A stretch of 64,000 nt of DNA, taken from positions 1 to 64,000 of the forward strand of contig NZ_JAIRAU010000056.1 of assembly GCF_020073745.1 (NCBI RefSeq), written 5' to 3'. The notes under the pieces were generated by a model. The model did not search any database. It saw only the letters and a list, made by a program, of their open reading frames with translations, and was not told the DNA's origin. The translations under genes were made by a program, and so were the position numbers. The DNA is from Nannocystis pusilla. Lineage in GTDB: Bacteria; Myxococcota_A; Polyangia; Nannocystales; Nannocystaceae. Below are positions 32,227-41,800 of the stretch, piece by piece (the first letter of the stretch is position 1; each line of letters opens with the position of its first letter).

Positions 32227-32232
32227 TAACTT
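32227..32232 (+). promoter_or_regulatory. -10 box TAACTT
   Basis: Ends 7 nt before ATG 32240. Confidence 0.45.
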
Positions 32233-32239
32233 CGGCGCC

Positions 32240-33232
32240 ATGAAGCGACTTGCCATGCTTATCGCGTCGTTCGCGGCGACCGCGTGCCAGAGCCCGAGCC
32301 AGGAGACCGGCGCCACCGAGACGACGGAGCCCCAGACCTCGACGACCACGGCCGAGACGAGCGACGACTCGACGACGACCACCGGCACGACGGGGCCGAC
32401 CTCGGGGCCGACCACGAGCACGGCGACCAGCGCGGACACGACGAGCACGAGCGAGGACACGACGAGCACGAGCGAGGACACGACGAGCACGGCGACCAGC
32501 ACGACGAGCACGGCGACCGGCGACGACACGACGGGCACCACGGCCGACACGACCACCGACGGCACGTGCGGGCTGCCGCCGCTGTCCGAGGAGGTGATCC
32601 AGACGCTCGGCTTCAACGTGTTCGGCTCGAATTTCGAGACGCAGCCGGGCACCGTCGTGCCGACGGACGTCGGGGCGATCGAGTGCTGCTACTTCAAGCA
32701 GCCGGTCGAGGCGTGCGTGGTCTACTCCGTCGAGCCGGGGGAAGGGGCGACCATCTCGCCCGAGGGCATGCTGACGATCGCCGCCGACGCGGTGCCGGGG
32801 ACCAAATACACGGTGACGGCCGACGTCGAGGACGGGCGCAAGGTGCTGACGACCGAGGTGTACGTGTACACGCCGGCGTCGAACCCGCTGGTGGGGTTGT
32901 GGCACGAGGTGGCGCAGATCCCGTGCGACGACGGGCCCGAGGTGGCGCCGGAGCAGCCGATCGGCGAGCTGTGGTTCCGCGCCTGGGGCGAGGTCAACGT
33001 CACCTGGATCCCGTTCGAGATCTACGTCGACTACTGGTCCGACTACACCTACGACCTCGACACCGGCGACCTCGAGATCGTGCCGAATGCCGGCAACTAC
33101 GTGCCCGCCGACGTCGAGGGGGTCGGCACGTTCACGGTCGAGGGCGAGCAACTTGTCCTTCAGGACATGTGGCTCGGCTCGCCGCAGGACGCCATGAAGC
33201 CGGCGAACTGCGGCCACCGCTTCGAGCGCTAG
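32240..33232 (+). CDS. Lipoprotein with long Thr/Ser linker
   Basis: 330 residues. Lipobox FAATACQ, then about 90 residues of Thr/Ser/Asp repeats (units such as TTSTSED), then a beta-rich domain of 210 residues containing an Ig-like segment (ISPEGMLTIAADAVPGTKYTV) and an aromatic C-terminal part (VNVTWIPFEIYVDYWSDYTYD). No family named. The stop TAG is shared with the CTAG at which the IS element inserted. A 14-bp-type unit pair (33153-33180) lies near the 3' end. Confidence 0.8.
   Translation: MKRLAMLIASFAATACQSPSQETGATETTEPQTSTTTAETSDDSTTTTGTTGPTSGPTTSTATSADTTSTSEDTTSTSEDTTSTATSTTSTATGDDTTGTTADTTTDGTCGLPPLSEEVIQTLGFNVFGSNFETQPGTVVPTDVGAIECCYFKQPVEACVVYSVEPGEGATISPEGMLTIAADAVPGTKYTVTADVEDGRKVLTTEVYVYTPASNPLVGLWHEVAQIPCDDGPEVAPEQPIGELWFRAWGEVNVTWIPFEIYVDYWSDYTYDLDTGDLEIVPNAGNYVPADVEGVGTFTVEGEQLVLQDMWLGSPQDAMKPANCGHRFER
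33153..33180. repeat. 14-bp unit pair near 3' end of a gene
   Basis: TTGTCCTTCAGGAC then ATGTGGCTCGGCTC, coding for LVLQDMWLGS. Probably related to the other arrays. Confidence 0.5.
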
Positions 33233-33532
33233 GAGCCTGTCCAGGAAATCGCGTGGCCGAAGGCGCGGGGCCGTGGAGATCTGGGTGACGGCGGGCACGG
33301 AGCGGCGGAGCGGGTCCCTCGCTACGGCGGGGCCCTCCCAGGCAACGTGCTCGGCGCCCTTGGGCTTCGATGATGAGCTGTCGTTGAGGACAGGTTCGTT
33401 CGTGCTTCGCGGACGATGGCGCCTGCGCGCGGTTGCCTGCGGCCCCTCCCGCCTGCGTCCCACTCCGCCGCTCCGTGCCCGCCTGCGGAGAGCGTCGCCG
33501 GCCCCGCTTGTCGCCGTGCGGGTTCATTCGCC
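33233..33532. repeat. Left inverted end of IS
   Basis: Pairs with 35019-35308. It contains internally GGGCACGGAGCGGCGGAG and, about 170 bp on, its inverse, so each end can also fold on itself. Confidence 0.85.
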
Positions 33533-33548
33533 CAGGCCATGCGCCCGG

Positions 33549-33576
33549 ATGTCTCGAAGGACATGAGAATCCTCGC
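33549..33576. repeat. 14-bp unit pair inside the IS
   Basis: ATGTCTCGAAGGAC then ATGAGAATCCTCGC, between the left inverted end and the transposase. Notable because it travels with the element. Confidence 0.5.
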
Positions 33577-33622
33577 GACGAATCAACGATGTTCACAGCT
33601 CGATTTCGCGCGAAGGTATTTC

Positions 33623-35014
33623 ATGAAGGACGGCATGAGCAAGACATTCCGCCCGTGGGAGATCGACCAACTCCAGCTCCTGCCGCCGTCCGTGCACGAG
33701 CTCGTGCCGGAGGGCCACGTCGCCCACTTCGTGCGGGATCTGGTGCGGGAGTCGCTCGACCTGTCGGAGATCTTCGGCGCGTACACGGAGGAGCGCGGGC
33801 AGCCTCCGTTTCACCCTGCGATGATGACTGCGCTGCTCCTGTACGCCTATTCGCAGGGCGTGTTCTCGTCGCGGAAGATCGCGCAGGCGTGTGAGCAGCG
33901 AGTTGACTTCATGGCCGTAACTGCGTGTCAGCGGCCGGATCATCGCACGGTTAATGACTTCCGCCGGCGGCATCTCCCGGCGCTCGGCGGTCTCTTCGGC
34001 CAGGTTCTCCGGCTGTGCCAGAAAGCCGGACTGGTGAAGCTCGGACACGTCGCGCTCGACGGGACGAAGATCAAGGCGAACGCCTCGAAGCACAAGGCGA
34101 TGAGCTACGCGCGGATGAAAGAGGTCGAGCCGCAGCTCGCGGCCGAGGTCGCGCGGTGGTTCGCTGAGGCCGACGACCTCGATCGTAGCGAGGACGATCG
34201 GCACGCGGATGGTCGCGGCGACGAGATGCCGGCATGGGTGCAGAGCAAGCAGGAGCGCCTGGCAAAGATCCGTGCGGCGATGGCGGCGCTCGAGACCGAG
34301 GCTGCCGCCGAGGCCGCTGCTCGTGACGGGGACCGACGCGCAGCCCAGGAGGCCAGGGCGCGCGACGAGGAACGGCCGGAACCGACTGTGCCGCGACCTC
34401 ACCACATGGCTGATGGGACACCTTCGGACAAGGCCCAGCGCAATTTCACCGATCCCGAGAGCAAGTTGATGATGACCAAGGACGGCTTCGTGCAGGGCTA
34501 CAACGCCCAGGCCGCCGTCGACAGTGCCTCCCAGGTGATCGTCGCCGAGATGGTGATCGCCGAGCAGAACGACGTCCGTGCGCTCGCACCGATGCTCGCA
34601 CAGATCAAGGCGAACACGGGCAGGCAGGCGCGTGAACTGTCGGCCGACGCGGGCTATTGCTCGGAGGCGAATCTCCGCGAGCTCGGTCGCCGACACGTCC
34701 GTGGCTACATCGCCACCGGACGGATCAAGCACAGCGAGGGGAGCGCGAAGGGTCGCATCGGCCAGCTCCCCGGCACACGTGCCCATGACATGCGCATGCG
34801 ACTCGCCCGCGCCGGATATCGGAGTCGCTATCACCTGCGCAAGCAGGTCGTCGAGCCCGTCTTCGGCCAAATCAAGGCCGCGCTCGGCTTCGGCCGCTTC
34901 CTCATGCGCGGTATGAAGAAGGTGCAGCTCGAATGGCGGCTCGTCTGCACCGCTCACAACTTGCGCAAACTGCTGACCGCAGTCGGTCGCGCCGCACTCG
35001 CCGCCGCTCGGTGA
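33623..35014 (+). CDS. IS1182-family transposase
   Basis: 463 residues from ATG 33623 (ATG 33635, MSKTFRPWEIDQ, is the alternative; both have GAAGG-type SDs). DUF772 N-terminal part (LLPPSVHELVPEGHVAHFVRD ... FHPAMMTALLLYAYSQGV), DDE core with LGHVALDGTKIKANASKHKA (first Asp), AVDSASQVIVAEMV / SADAGYCSEAN (second Asp) and the terminal QVVEPVFGQIKAALGF (Glu). All three acidic residues look present, so probably active. The stop is 4 nt before the right inverted end. Confidence 0.93.
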   Translation: MKDGMSKTFRPWEIDQLQLLPPSVHELVPEGHVAHFVRDLVRESLDLSEIFGAYTEERGQPPFHPAMMTALLLYAYSQGVFSSRKIAQACEQRVDFMAVTACQRPDHRTVNDFRRRHLPALGGLFGQVLRLCQKAGLVKLGHVALDGTKIKANASKHKAMSYARMKEVEPQLAAEVARWFAEADDLDRSEDDRHADGRGDEMPAWVQSKQERLAKIRAAMAALETEAAAEAAARDGDRRAAQEARARDEERPEPTVPRPHHMADGTPSDKAQRNFTDPESKLMMTKDGFVQGYNAQAAVDSASQVIVAEMVIAEQNDVRALAPMLAQIKANTGRQARELSADAGYCSEANLRELGRRHVRGYIATGRIKHSEGSAKGRIGQLPGTRAHDMRMRLARAGYRSRYHLRKQVVEPVFGQIKAALGFGRFLMRGMKKVQLEWRLVCTAHNLRKLLTAVGRAALAAAR

Positions 35015-35018
35015 GCCT

Positions 35019-35308
35019 CCCGCACGACGACAAGCGGGGCCGGCGACGCTCTCCGCAGGCGGGCACGGAGCGGCGGAGTGGGACGCAGGCGGGAGGGGCC
35101 GCAGGCAACCGCGCGCAGGCGTCATCGTCCGCGAAGCACGAATGAACCTGTTCTCAACGACAGCTCACCATCGAAGCCCACGGGCGCCGAGCACGTTGCC
35201 TGGGAGGGCCCCCCCGTCGCGAGGGACCCGCTCCGCCGCTCCGTGCCCGCCGTCACCCAGATCTCCACGGCCCCGCGCCTTCTGGCGCGCGTTTTCTCAG
35301 GCAGGCTC
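35019..35308. repeat. Right inverted end of IS
   Basis: Reverse complement of 33233-33532 with scattered substitutions; outer tip TTTTCTCAGGCAGGCTC. Confidence 0.85.
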
Positions 35309-36715
35309 CTAGGAGATCGGGGCGACGCGCACGGGCAAGCCGCCGCTCGGACCGGCGGTGATGCCCTTCTGCGTGGCGTGGACCTTGAAGTCGGGATCGG
35401 GGCTGACGCTGAAGCGGGTGAACAGGCGGGCGAGCACGATCCGCATCTCGTGCTCGGCGAAGGCGGCGCCGAGGCAGCGCCACACGCCGCCGCCGAACGG
35501 GAAGTGCACGGTAGCCGAGGGCCGGCGCTCGAGCATGCGCTCCGGCTTGAAGGCGTCGGGCTCGCTCCACAGCGAGGGGTGGCGCTGCATGAGGTAGACG
35601 CTGAGCATGACGATCGTGCCGGCCGCGAGGTCGCGGCCGAGCAGGCGCATCGGCCTGCGCAGCCGGCGAGACACGCCGATGCCGATCGGGTAGAGGCGCA
35701 TCGCCTCGGCGATCGCGGCGCCGAGGTAGTTGAGGTCGCGGACGCGCGCGGGGTCGAAGCCGCCCTGCATGACCTGCTCGACCTCGGCGCGCACGCGGGC
35801 CAGCGCCTCGGGGTGGTTCACGAGGCAGTGCACGGCCCAGCACAAGGACAGCGAGGTGGTCTCGTAGCCGCCGATGACGAGCATGAGCAGCTGGGCGTGC
35901 AGCTCTTCGCGCGACATCGGCTGGCCGTCGGCGAAGCGGGCGCGCAGCATCAGCGCGAGCACGTCGTTGCGGGTCTCCGGGCCGTCGGCGAGGCAGCGAT
36001 CGATCTCCGCCTCGAGGAGGGCGTGGATCCGGCCGAGGCGGTCGGCGATCCGCTGCACGGGCAGGCGCGAGGGGGTGAACGGGACGTCGACCGCGACGGC
36101 GCGGGCTCGCCGGCTGAGCTTCATCAGGGCGACGTGGGCCCGGGTCGGCGTGAGCGCTGCGCCGAGCGCGAGCATGTCGGGGCCGAACACGCCCTGCAGG
36201 TACTCGACGACGAGGGTGCGCAGCTCCTCGAAGCGCGGGCCCTCGGCGACGCCGAACAGGCAGCGCAGGATGACGCGCATGGTGATGTCCTGCATCGGCC
36301 CGACCATCGGGAAGGTGGTGCCCTGCGGCAGCTGGTCGAGCACGCCGTCGGCGATCTCCAGCATGGTCGGCCCGAAGGCGCGCACGCTCTCGGCGTTGAA
36401 GGCGGGGTTCAGCAGCTTGCGCCGCTGGCGGTGGTGCTCGTCGTCGGTGAGGATGAGCGCGAGCGGGTCGACGAACAGCTCGACGCCGCCGGCGAACCGC
36501 TCCAATTGATCGTAGGAGCCGGTGAGCAGCTGGCGCACGGCGTCGGGCTCGCTGCACACCAGCACCGTGGGCATGCCGGCCATCCGCAGCTCGGCCAGCT
36601 CGCCGCTCTTGCGCCGGAGATCGTCGAGGAATCGATAGGGGTCCCTGGCGATCTTGACGAGGTTGTCGATCGGCTCGATCGCCCCCTGCCACCGGTCTCG
36701 AAGCGTGTGAAACAT
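35309..36715 (-). CDS. Cytochrome P450
   Basis: 468 residues from ATG 36715; TAGACG ends 8 nt upstream, favouring this over GTG 36733. I-helix GGYETTS, K-helix EAMRLYP (ExxR), and heme loop FPFGGGVWRCLG with the Cys ligand. A monooxygenase needing external redox partners (ferredoxin/reductase), none encoded nearby. CYP110/CYP102-like class by overall length and GGGVWRCLG; substrate unknown. There is no biosynthetic cluster around it. The stop TAG is part of the CTAG duplicated by the IS. Confidence 0.93.
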   Translation of the reverse strand: MFHTLRDRWQGAIEPIDNLVKIARDPYRFLDDLRRKSGELAELRMAGMPTVLVCSEPDAVRQLLTGSYDQLERFAGGVELFVDPLALILTDDEHHRQRRKLLNPAFNAESVRAFGPTMLEIADGVLDQLPQGTTFPMVGPMQDITMRVILRCLFGVAEGPRFEELRTLVVEYLQGVFGPDMLALGAALTPTRAHVALMKLSRRARAVAVDVPFTPSRLPVQRIADRLGRIHALLEAEIDRCLADGPETRNDVLALMLRARFADGQPMSREELHAQLLMLVIGGYETTSLSLCWAVHCLVNHPEALARVRAEVEQVMQGGFDPARVRDLNYLGAAIAEAMRLYPIGIGVSRRLRRPMRLLGRDLAAGTIVMLSVYLMQRHPSLWSEPDAFKPERMLERRPSATVHFPFGGGVWRCLGAAFAEHEMRIVLARLFTRFSVSPDPDFKVHATQKGITAGPSGGLPVRVAPIS

Positions 36716-36723
36716 CGGCGCAC

Positions 36724-36729
36724 CGTCTA
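36724..36729 (-). promoter_or_regulatory. -10 box TAGACG of P450
   Basis: TAGACG on the minus strand, 8 nt before ATG 36715. Confidence 0.45.
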
Positions 36730-36794
36730 GCACGGGGGATCGCCGGCGGCCACGGCGAACGCCGAAAGCTCGGGCGCGCCGGCGCTCGTCGCCG

Positions 36795-37326
36795 TGTATG
36801 TTGGCACCGATCCAGCAGACGGCAGGCGCTCGCCGAGCTGGTGCGGTCGCCCGCGATCGCGGGCGGGACGAGCCTCGGGCGCCGCGTGGGCGCGGACGCC
36901 CCGGCGGCGGCGAAGCTCACGCAGCACGCGGTCGATGTCGAGGACGCCGGCTCGTACAGGGCGCTGCTCGCCGGCCACCACGCGGCGATCTGCACCCTCG
37001 GCGTCGGACTGCGACGAAGGGGTCGCGTGAGGAGCTGTGGAAGATCGATGTCGCGAGCAGGGCGTGTCGTCATTCGCGTCGCTCGGGGCGGTCGCGCCGA
37101 CGCCGGCTCGCGCTCCTGCTACCTGAAGATGAAAGGCGAGCTCGAGGCGCGGCTGATCGTGCTGGCTTTCACCGCACGAGCCTGTGCCGGGCCGCTGCGG
37201 AAGTTCCGCGGGATCTCGGTGGTCGACCTCGAGCGGGCGATGGCGCGCGACGCGGGGCGCGACGACCCGGGCGTGCACGTGTACCACTGGGCCGAGTTCT
37301 CCGCGCTGGTCCGAGCGGAGAGGTAG
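36795..37326 (+). pseudogene. Decayed NAD(P)-binding oxidoreductase (HTATIP2/YwnB-like SDR)
   Basis: Recognisable pieces of one protein alternate between two frames. Frame A: RQALAELVRSPAIAGG, then SYRALLAGHHAAICTLGVG. Frame B: SREELWKIDVA. Back to A: AGSRSCYLKMKGELEA. B: AGFHRTSLCR. A to the end: LRKFRGISVVDLERAMARDA and DDPGVHVYHWAEF. The order matches atypical SDR epimerase-like proteins of about 215 residues. The N-terminal GxxGxxG motif is broken too. At least four frameshifts and small deletions exclude a functional product. It diverges from the P450 gene; a former functional link is possible. Confidence 0.8.
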
Positions 37327-37354
37327 GGGAATCTACCTGGCGCGCGGTCGGTGC

Positions 37355-37392
37355 ATGTCGATACATGCTTCTCGGGACATGTTGTAACGGGA
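37355..37392. repeat. 14-bp array with one 10-bp step
   Basis: ATG cores at 37355, 37365 and 37379: the first step is 10 bp, the second 14 (ATGCTTCTCGGGAC, ATGTTGTAACGGGA). Lies between the pseudogene and the efflux operon. Confidence 0.6.
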
Positions 37393-37466
37393 TCGTAATC
37401 TCGGCGGCGGCGGCGGCGCCTGCTGGATCGCGGATCGGGGTCGCGGTGTAGAGTCGGCTCGACGCG

Positions 37467-38828
37467 ATGTCGACACCCACTCACGACAAGCCCCTCATCC
37501 GTAGCGTCGCAACCTTCCTCGCCTTCGTCCTGGTCGGGGCCGGCGTGTACGCCTGGCAGCAAGCGTCGCGCGCGGCCCCACGCAAGCGCGCGGCGGTCGA
37601 GCAAGGCCGGCCGGTGCGCGTGCTCGAGCTGGCGCCGCTCGAGGTGATCCCGCGGACTTTCGGCTACGGCGCGGTCGAGGCCCAGCGCGAGTGGCAAGCG
37701 CTGGCGGAGGTGTCGGGCACGGTGGTCGAGGTGGCGGACCGGCTCGAGGTCGGCCGCGTGGTCCAGGAGGGGACGGTGCTGCTGAAGATCGACCCCGGCA
37801 CCTACGCGATCGAGCAGGGCCGCTCGGAGGCGGTGGTGAAGGCGGTGAAGGCCCAGATCGCCGAGATCAAGGCGCGCGAGGCCAGCGCGGCGTCGAACCT
37901 GAAGATCGACGAGCGCGCGCTCGAGCTGGCCCGCGGCGAGCTGGCCCGCGTGCGCTCGTTGTACGAGCAAGGAGCGGCGCCGCTGACCGACGTCGAGGTC
38001 GCCGAGAAGGCGGTGATCACGGCCGAGAAGACGGTGCAGACGTTCCGCAACACGCTCGGGGAGCTGCCGGCGACCCGCCGCGTGCTCGAGGCCCAGCTCG
38101 AGCAGCAACAGGCGGGGGTGGCGACGACCAGGCTCTCGCTGGCGAAGACGGAGATCGTGGCGCCGTTCACGATGCGCCTGCGCGAGGTCAACGCGGCGCT
38201 GCAGCAGGTGGTCACCGGCGGGCAGGCGCTGATCGTCGGCGACGGCATCGACGTGTTCGAGATCCCGGCGCAGGTGCCGGTCGGCAGCCTCGGCTCGCTG
38301 CTGCCGCCGCGCAAGCCGGACGAGGCCAGGCCGGAGGCGGGGGCGCCGTCGCGGCTCGAGGCGATCGAGGCGATCGTGCGCCTGGAGGGCCAGGGCGTGC
38401 AGCGCAGCTGGAAGGGCAAGTTCCGCCGCTTCGGCGGCATCGACCCGAACACGCGGATGATGATCGCGGTGGTCCAGGTCGACGACGCGCGCGAGGCCGG
38501 CTCGCAGGGGCCGCGGCTCAACCGCGGGCTGTACGTCGAGGTCGAGCTGCGCGGGCCGCCGCGCGCCGACTGCCTGGCGGTGCCGCGCGAAGCCTACCAC
38601 GACGGGACGCTGCACGTGGTCGGCGCGGAGGACAAGCTCGAGCTGCGCAAGGTCGAGGCGACGCTGGTGCAGGAGGAGTTCGTGTGCGTGACCGGCGAGG
38701 TGCAGGCCGGCGACAAGATCGTGCTGACCGACCTGGTCCCGGCGCTGGCGGGGATGCTGCTGGCGCCGCGCGTCGATGACGAGGGCACCGCCGCGCTGGC
38801 GCGGGCGGCCCGCGGGGAGGCGCCGTGA
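37467..38828 (+). CDS. RND efflux periplasmic adaptor (HlyD/MFP family)
   Basis: 453 residues from ATG 37467; TAGAGT at 37449-37454 is a possible -10. N-terminal TM (about 10-30), split lipoyl/barrel-sandwich (VSGTVVEVADRLEVGRVVQEG ... KTEIVAPFTMRLREVNA) around a long coiled-coil hairpin (about 120-225), then beta-barrel and membrane-proximal domains. Links the inner-membrane pump encoded next to an outer-membrane channel; no OMF gene is in the window. The last four bases (GTGA) overlap the permease start, so the pair is translationally coupled. Confidence 0.93.
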   Translation: MSTPTHDKPLIRSVATFLAFVLVGAGVYAWQQASRAAPRKRAAVEQGRPVRVLELAPLEVIPRTFGYGAVEAQREWQALAEVSGTVVEVADRLEVGRVVQEGTVLLKIDPGTYAIEQGRSEAVVKAVKAQIAEIKAREASAASNLKIDERALELARGELARVRSLYEQGAAPLTDVEVAEKAVITAEKTVQTFRNTLGELPATRRVLEAQLEQQQAGVATTRLSLAKTEIVAPFTMRLREVNAALQQVVTGGQALIVGDGIDVFEIPAQVPVGSLGSLLPPRKPDEARPEAGAPSRLEAIEAIVRLEGQGVQRSWKGKFRRFGGIDPNTRMMIAVVQVDDAREAGSQGPRLNRGLYVEVELRGPPRADCLAVPREAYHDGTLHVVGAEDKLELRKVEATLVQEEFVCVTGEVQAGDKIVLTDLVPALAGMLLAPRVDDEGTAALARAARGEAP

Positions 38829-41800
38829 TCGTCTATTTCGCGCGGCACCCGACGGCCGCAAACTTGTTGATGCTGGTGCTCGTGATCCTCGGCCTGGTGG
38901 CGCTGCCCGGGCTCAGGCGCGAGTCGTACCCGGAGTTCGAGCCGTCGCAGATCCGGATCTCGGCCTCGTACCCGGGCGCCGACGCGGAGATCGTCGACGA
39001 GACGCTGGTCCAGAGCATCGAGGAGGCGCTCGCGGGGCTCGACGGGGTGGCGCAGATGACGTCGCAGGCGCGCGAGGGCTCGGCGTCGATCACGATCGAT
39101 GTCGACGACGCGGTGCCGCTGGCCGACGTGCTCGCCGACGTGAAGTCGGCCGTCGACGGGGTGCGCGACCTGCCGCCCGACCTCGACCCACCGACGGTGG
39201 CGGCGGCGACCCGCCGGGCGCCGGTGGCCTCGATCGCGATCACGGGGCCGATGTCGGCCCAGGACCTCAAGCTCTACTGCGAGCAGCTGCGCCGCGAATT
39301 GCTGCGCGACGAGCACGTCGCCCAGGTCTCGATCGCGGGCTTCTCGACCCACCAGATCCTGATCCAGCTCAAGCAGTCGGCGCTGGCCCGCCACGGGCTG
39401 TCGGTGGCCGACGTCGCGGCGGCGGTGCAGGCCCAGAGCGTCGACAGCCCGATCGGGACGATCGAGCGCGCAGGCGGCGACATCCTGGTCCGCTACTCCG
39501 ACAAGCGCACGGACGTGGGGGCGCTGGCCGAGCTGGTGGTCAAGGGGGCGGCCGGGGGCGCGGAGATCCGCCTCGCCGAGGTGGCGAAGATCGAGGACAC
39601 GTTCGCCATCGAGGAGGAGCAGACGCAGTTCAACGGCGAGCGCGCGTGCACCCTCGGGATCACCAAGACGGCCTGGCAGGACAGCCTCGACGTGCTGGGC
39701 GCGATCGAGGCGTTCCTCGCCGATCAGGAGCTGCGCAAGCCGACCGGCGTGAAGCTGACGCTGACGCAGAACGTGGCCTCGGCGGTGGCCGACCAGATCG
39801 GGCTGCTGTTCACCAACGCGTGGCAGGGGCTCCTGCTGGTGTTCGTCACGCTGTGGCTGTTCTTCCACGTGCGCCTGGCGTTCTGGGTCGCGGTCGGCCT
39901 GCCGGTGTCGGTGCTCGGCTCGCTCTGGCTTTTGGGACAGCTGGGCCAGACCATCAACATGATGACGATGATGGGCATGCTGGTCGCGCTCGGCCTGGTG
40001 ATGGACGACGCGATCGTGCTGGCCGAGAACTTCGCGGCCCACCGCGAGCGCGGGGCGACGTCGGTCCGCGCGGCGATCGACTCGGTCAAGGAGGTCGCGT
40101 CGGGGGTGGTGTCGTCGTTCCTGACGACGGCCGCGGTGTTCGTGCCACTGATGGGCATCGAGGGCCGGATCGGCCGCGTCCTGCAGGTGATCCCGGTGGT
40201 GCTGCTGGCGGTGCTGGCGGTCAGCCTGGTCGAGGCGTTCTTCATCCTGCCGAACCACCTGTCGCACACGTTCCGCGACATCGACCCGCGCCAGAAGAGC
40301 CGGGCGCGCGCGTGGTTCGACGCCGGGTTCGCCCGCTTCCGCGAGCGCCGGCTCGGCGGGGCGGTCGACTTCGCGGTGCGCAACCGCTGGGCGGTGCTCG
40401 GCGCGACGGTGGCGGCGCTGATCGTGTCGGTCGGGATGCTGTCGAGCGGGCGGCTGCGCTACGTGGCGTTCCCGGCCGCGGAGGGCGATGTCGCCGAGTT
40501 CCGCCTGGCGCTGCCGCCGGGGGCGCCGCTCGAGCGCACGCAGCAGGAGGTCGACCGCGTGGTCGCTGCCGCCTGGCGCGTGAGCGAGAAGCTGACGCCG
40601 GAGCAGCCGGAGCAGAAGCCGCTGGTCCGCAACGTGTCGGCGCGCTTCAACTACAACGCCGACGTGACCGACGAGACAGGGCCGCACCTGGCGACGGTGT
40701 CGGTCGACCTGCTGGGGATCGAGAGCCGCGCGACCACGCTCGACGCGTTCTCGAAGGCGTGGCGCGCGGAGACCGGGCCGCTGCCGAGCGCGGCGGTGAC
40801 GAAGTTCGCCGAGGGCACGCGGGGCGGGCCGGCCGGCAACGCGATCGAGGTCGAGATCCAGTCGGAGGACCTGGGGCGCGCGACGGAGGTGTCGCAGCGG
40901 ATCCAGGCGTGGTTCATGCAGAACCCGGGGGTGTTCGACGTCGGCGACAACCTCGACCCGGGCAGCGAACAGGTGCGCGTGCGCCTGCGGCCGGGCGCCG
41001 GCTCGACCGGCCTGACCGGCAGCGCGGTGGCCCAGCAGGTCCGCTCGGCGCTGTCGGGGGTGTCGGTGCAGACGTTCCACACCCAGGGCGAAGACTACGA
41101 GCTCTACGTCGAGCTCGAGCACCGCGGCCGCGACACGATGGCCGACCTCGAGCTGCTGCCGATCGCGGTCGCGCCGGGCGTGAACATGCCGCTCGGGTCG
41201 ATCGCCACCATCGAGCTGACGAGCAGCTTCGCCCGCCTGAACCGCCGCGACAGCGTGCGCACGGTGACGGTGACGGGCAGCGTGTCGGCCGAGGAGGCCA
41301 ACGCGTCGGAGCTGATGGGCCGCTTCATGGCCGAGGCGGCGCCGGAGATCGAGCGCGAGTTCCCCGAGGTCCGGCTGGCGGCCGGGGGGGCGGCCAAGCA
41401 GTCGGCCGAGGCGCTGAACTCGATGCTGACGCGCATGATGATGGGGCTGTTCGCGGTGTTCGCCCTGCTGAGCCTGCAGTTCCGCAGCTTCGCGGCGCCG
41501 CTCATCGTCATGCTGGCGATCCCGTTCGCGTTCGTCGGGGTGGTGTGGGGCCACCTGCTGCTGGGCATGCCGCTCAGCTCGCAGAGCATCTTCGGCCTCA
41601 TCGCCATCGCGGGGGTGGTGGTCAACGACTCGATCCTGCTGATGGAGTTCATCAACTTGGCGCGCTTGCGCGGCGACTCGCCGGTGGCCGCGGCCGGGCA
41701 GGCCAGCCGCGACCGCTTCCGCGCGGTGCTGCTGACGTCGGCGACGACCATCGCCGGGCTGTTCCCGATCATGTTCGAGACCAGCCGCCACGCGCAGTCG

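Larger units (their letters stand above)
33233..35308 (+). mobile_element. IS1182-like insertion sequence with very long inverted ends
   Basis: 2,076 bp bounded by GAGCCTG / CAGGCTC and flanked by CTAG on both sides (33229-33232 and 35309-35312), a candidate 4-bp target duplication. One intact transposase. Inverted ends of about 300 and 290 bp match at roughly 90% by eye, far longer than the short TIRs usual for this family. Before insertion, two convergent genes shared CTAG as overlapping stop codons; duplication leaves a TAG for each. Confidence 0.85.
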
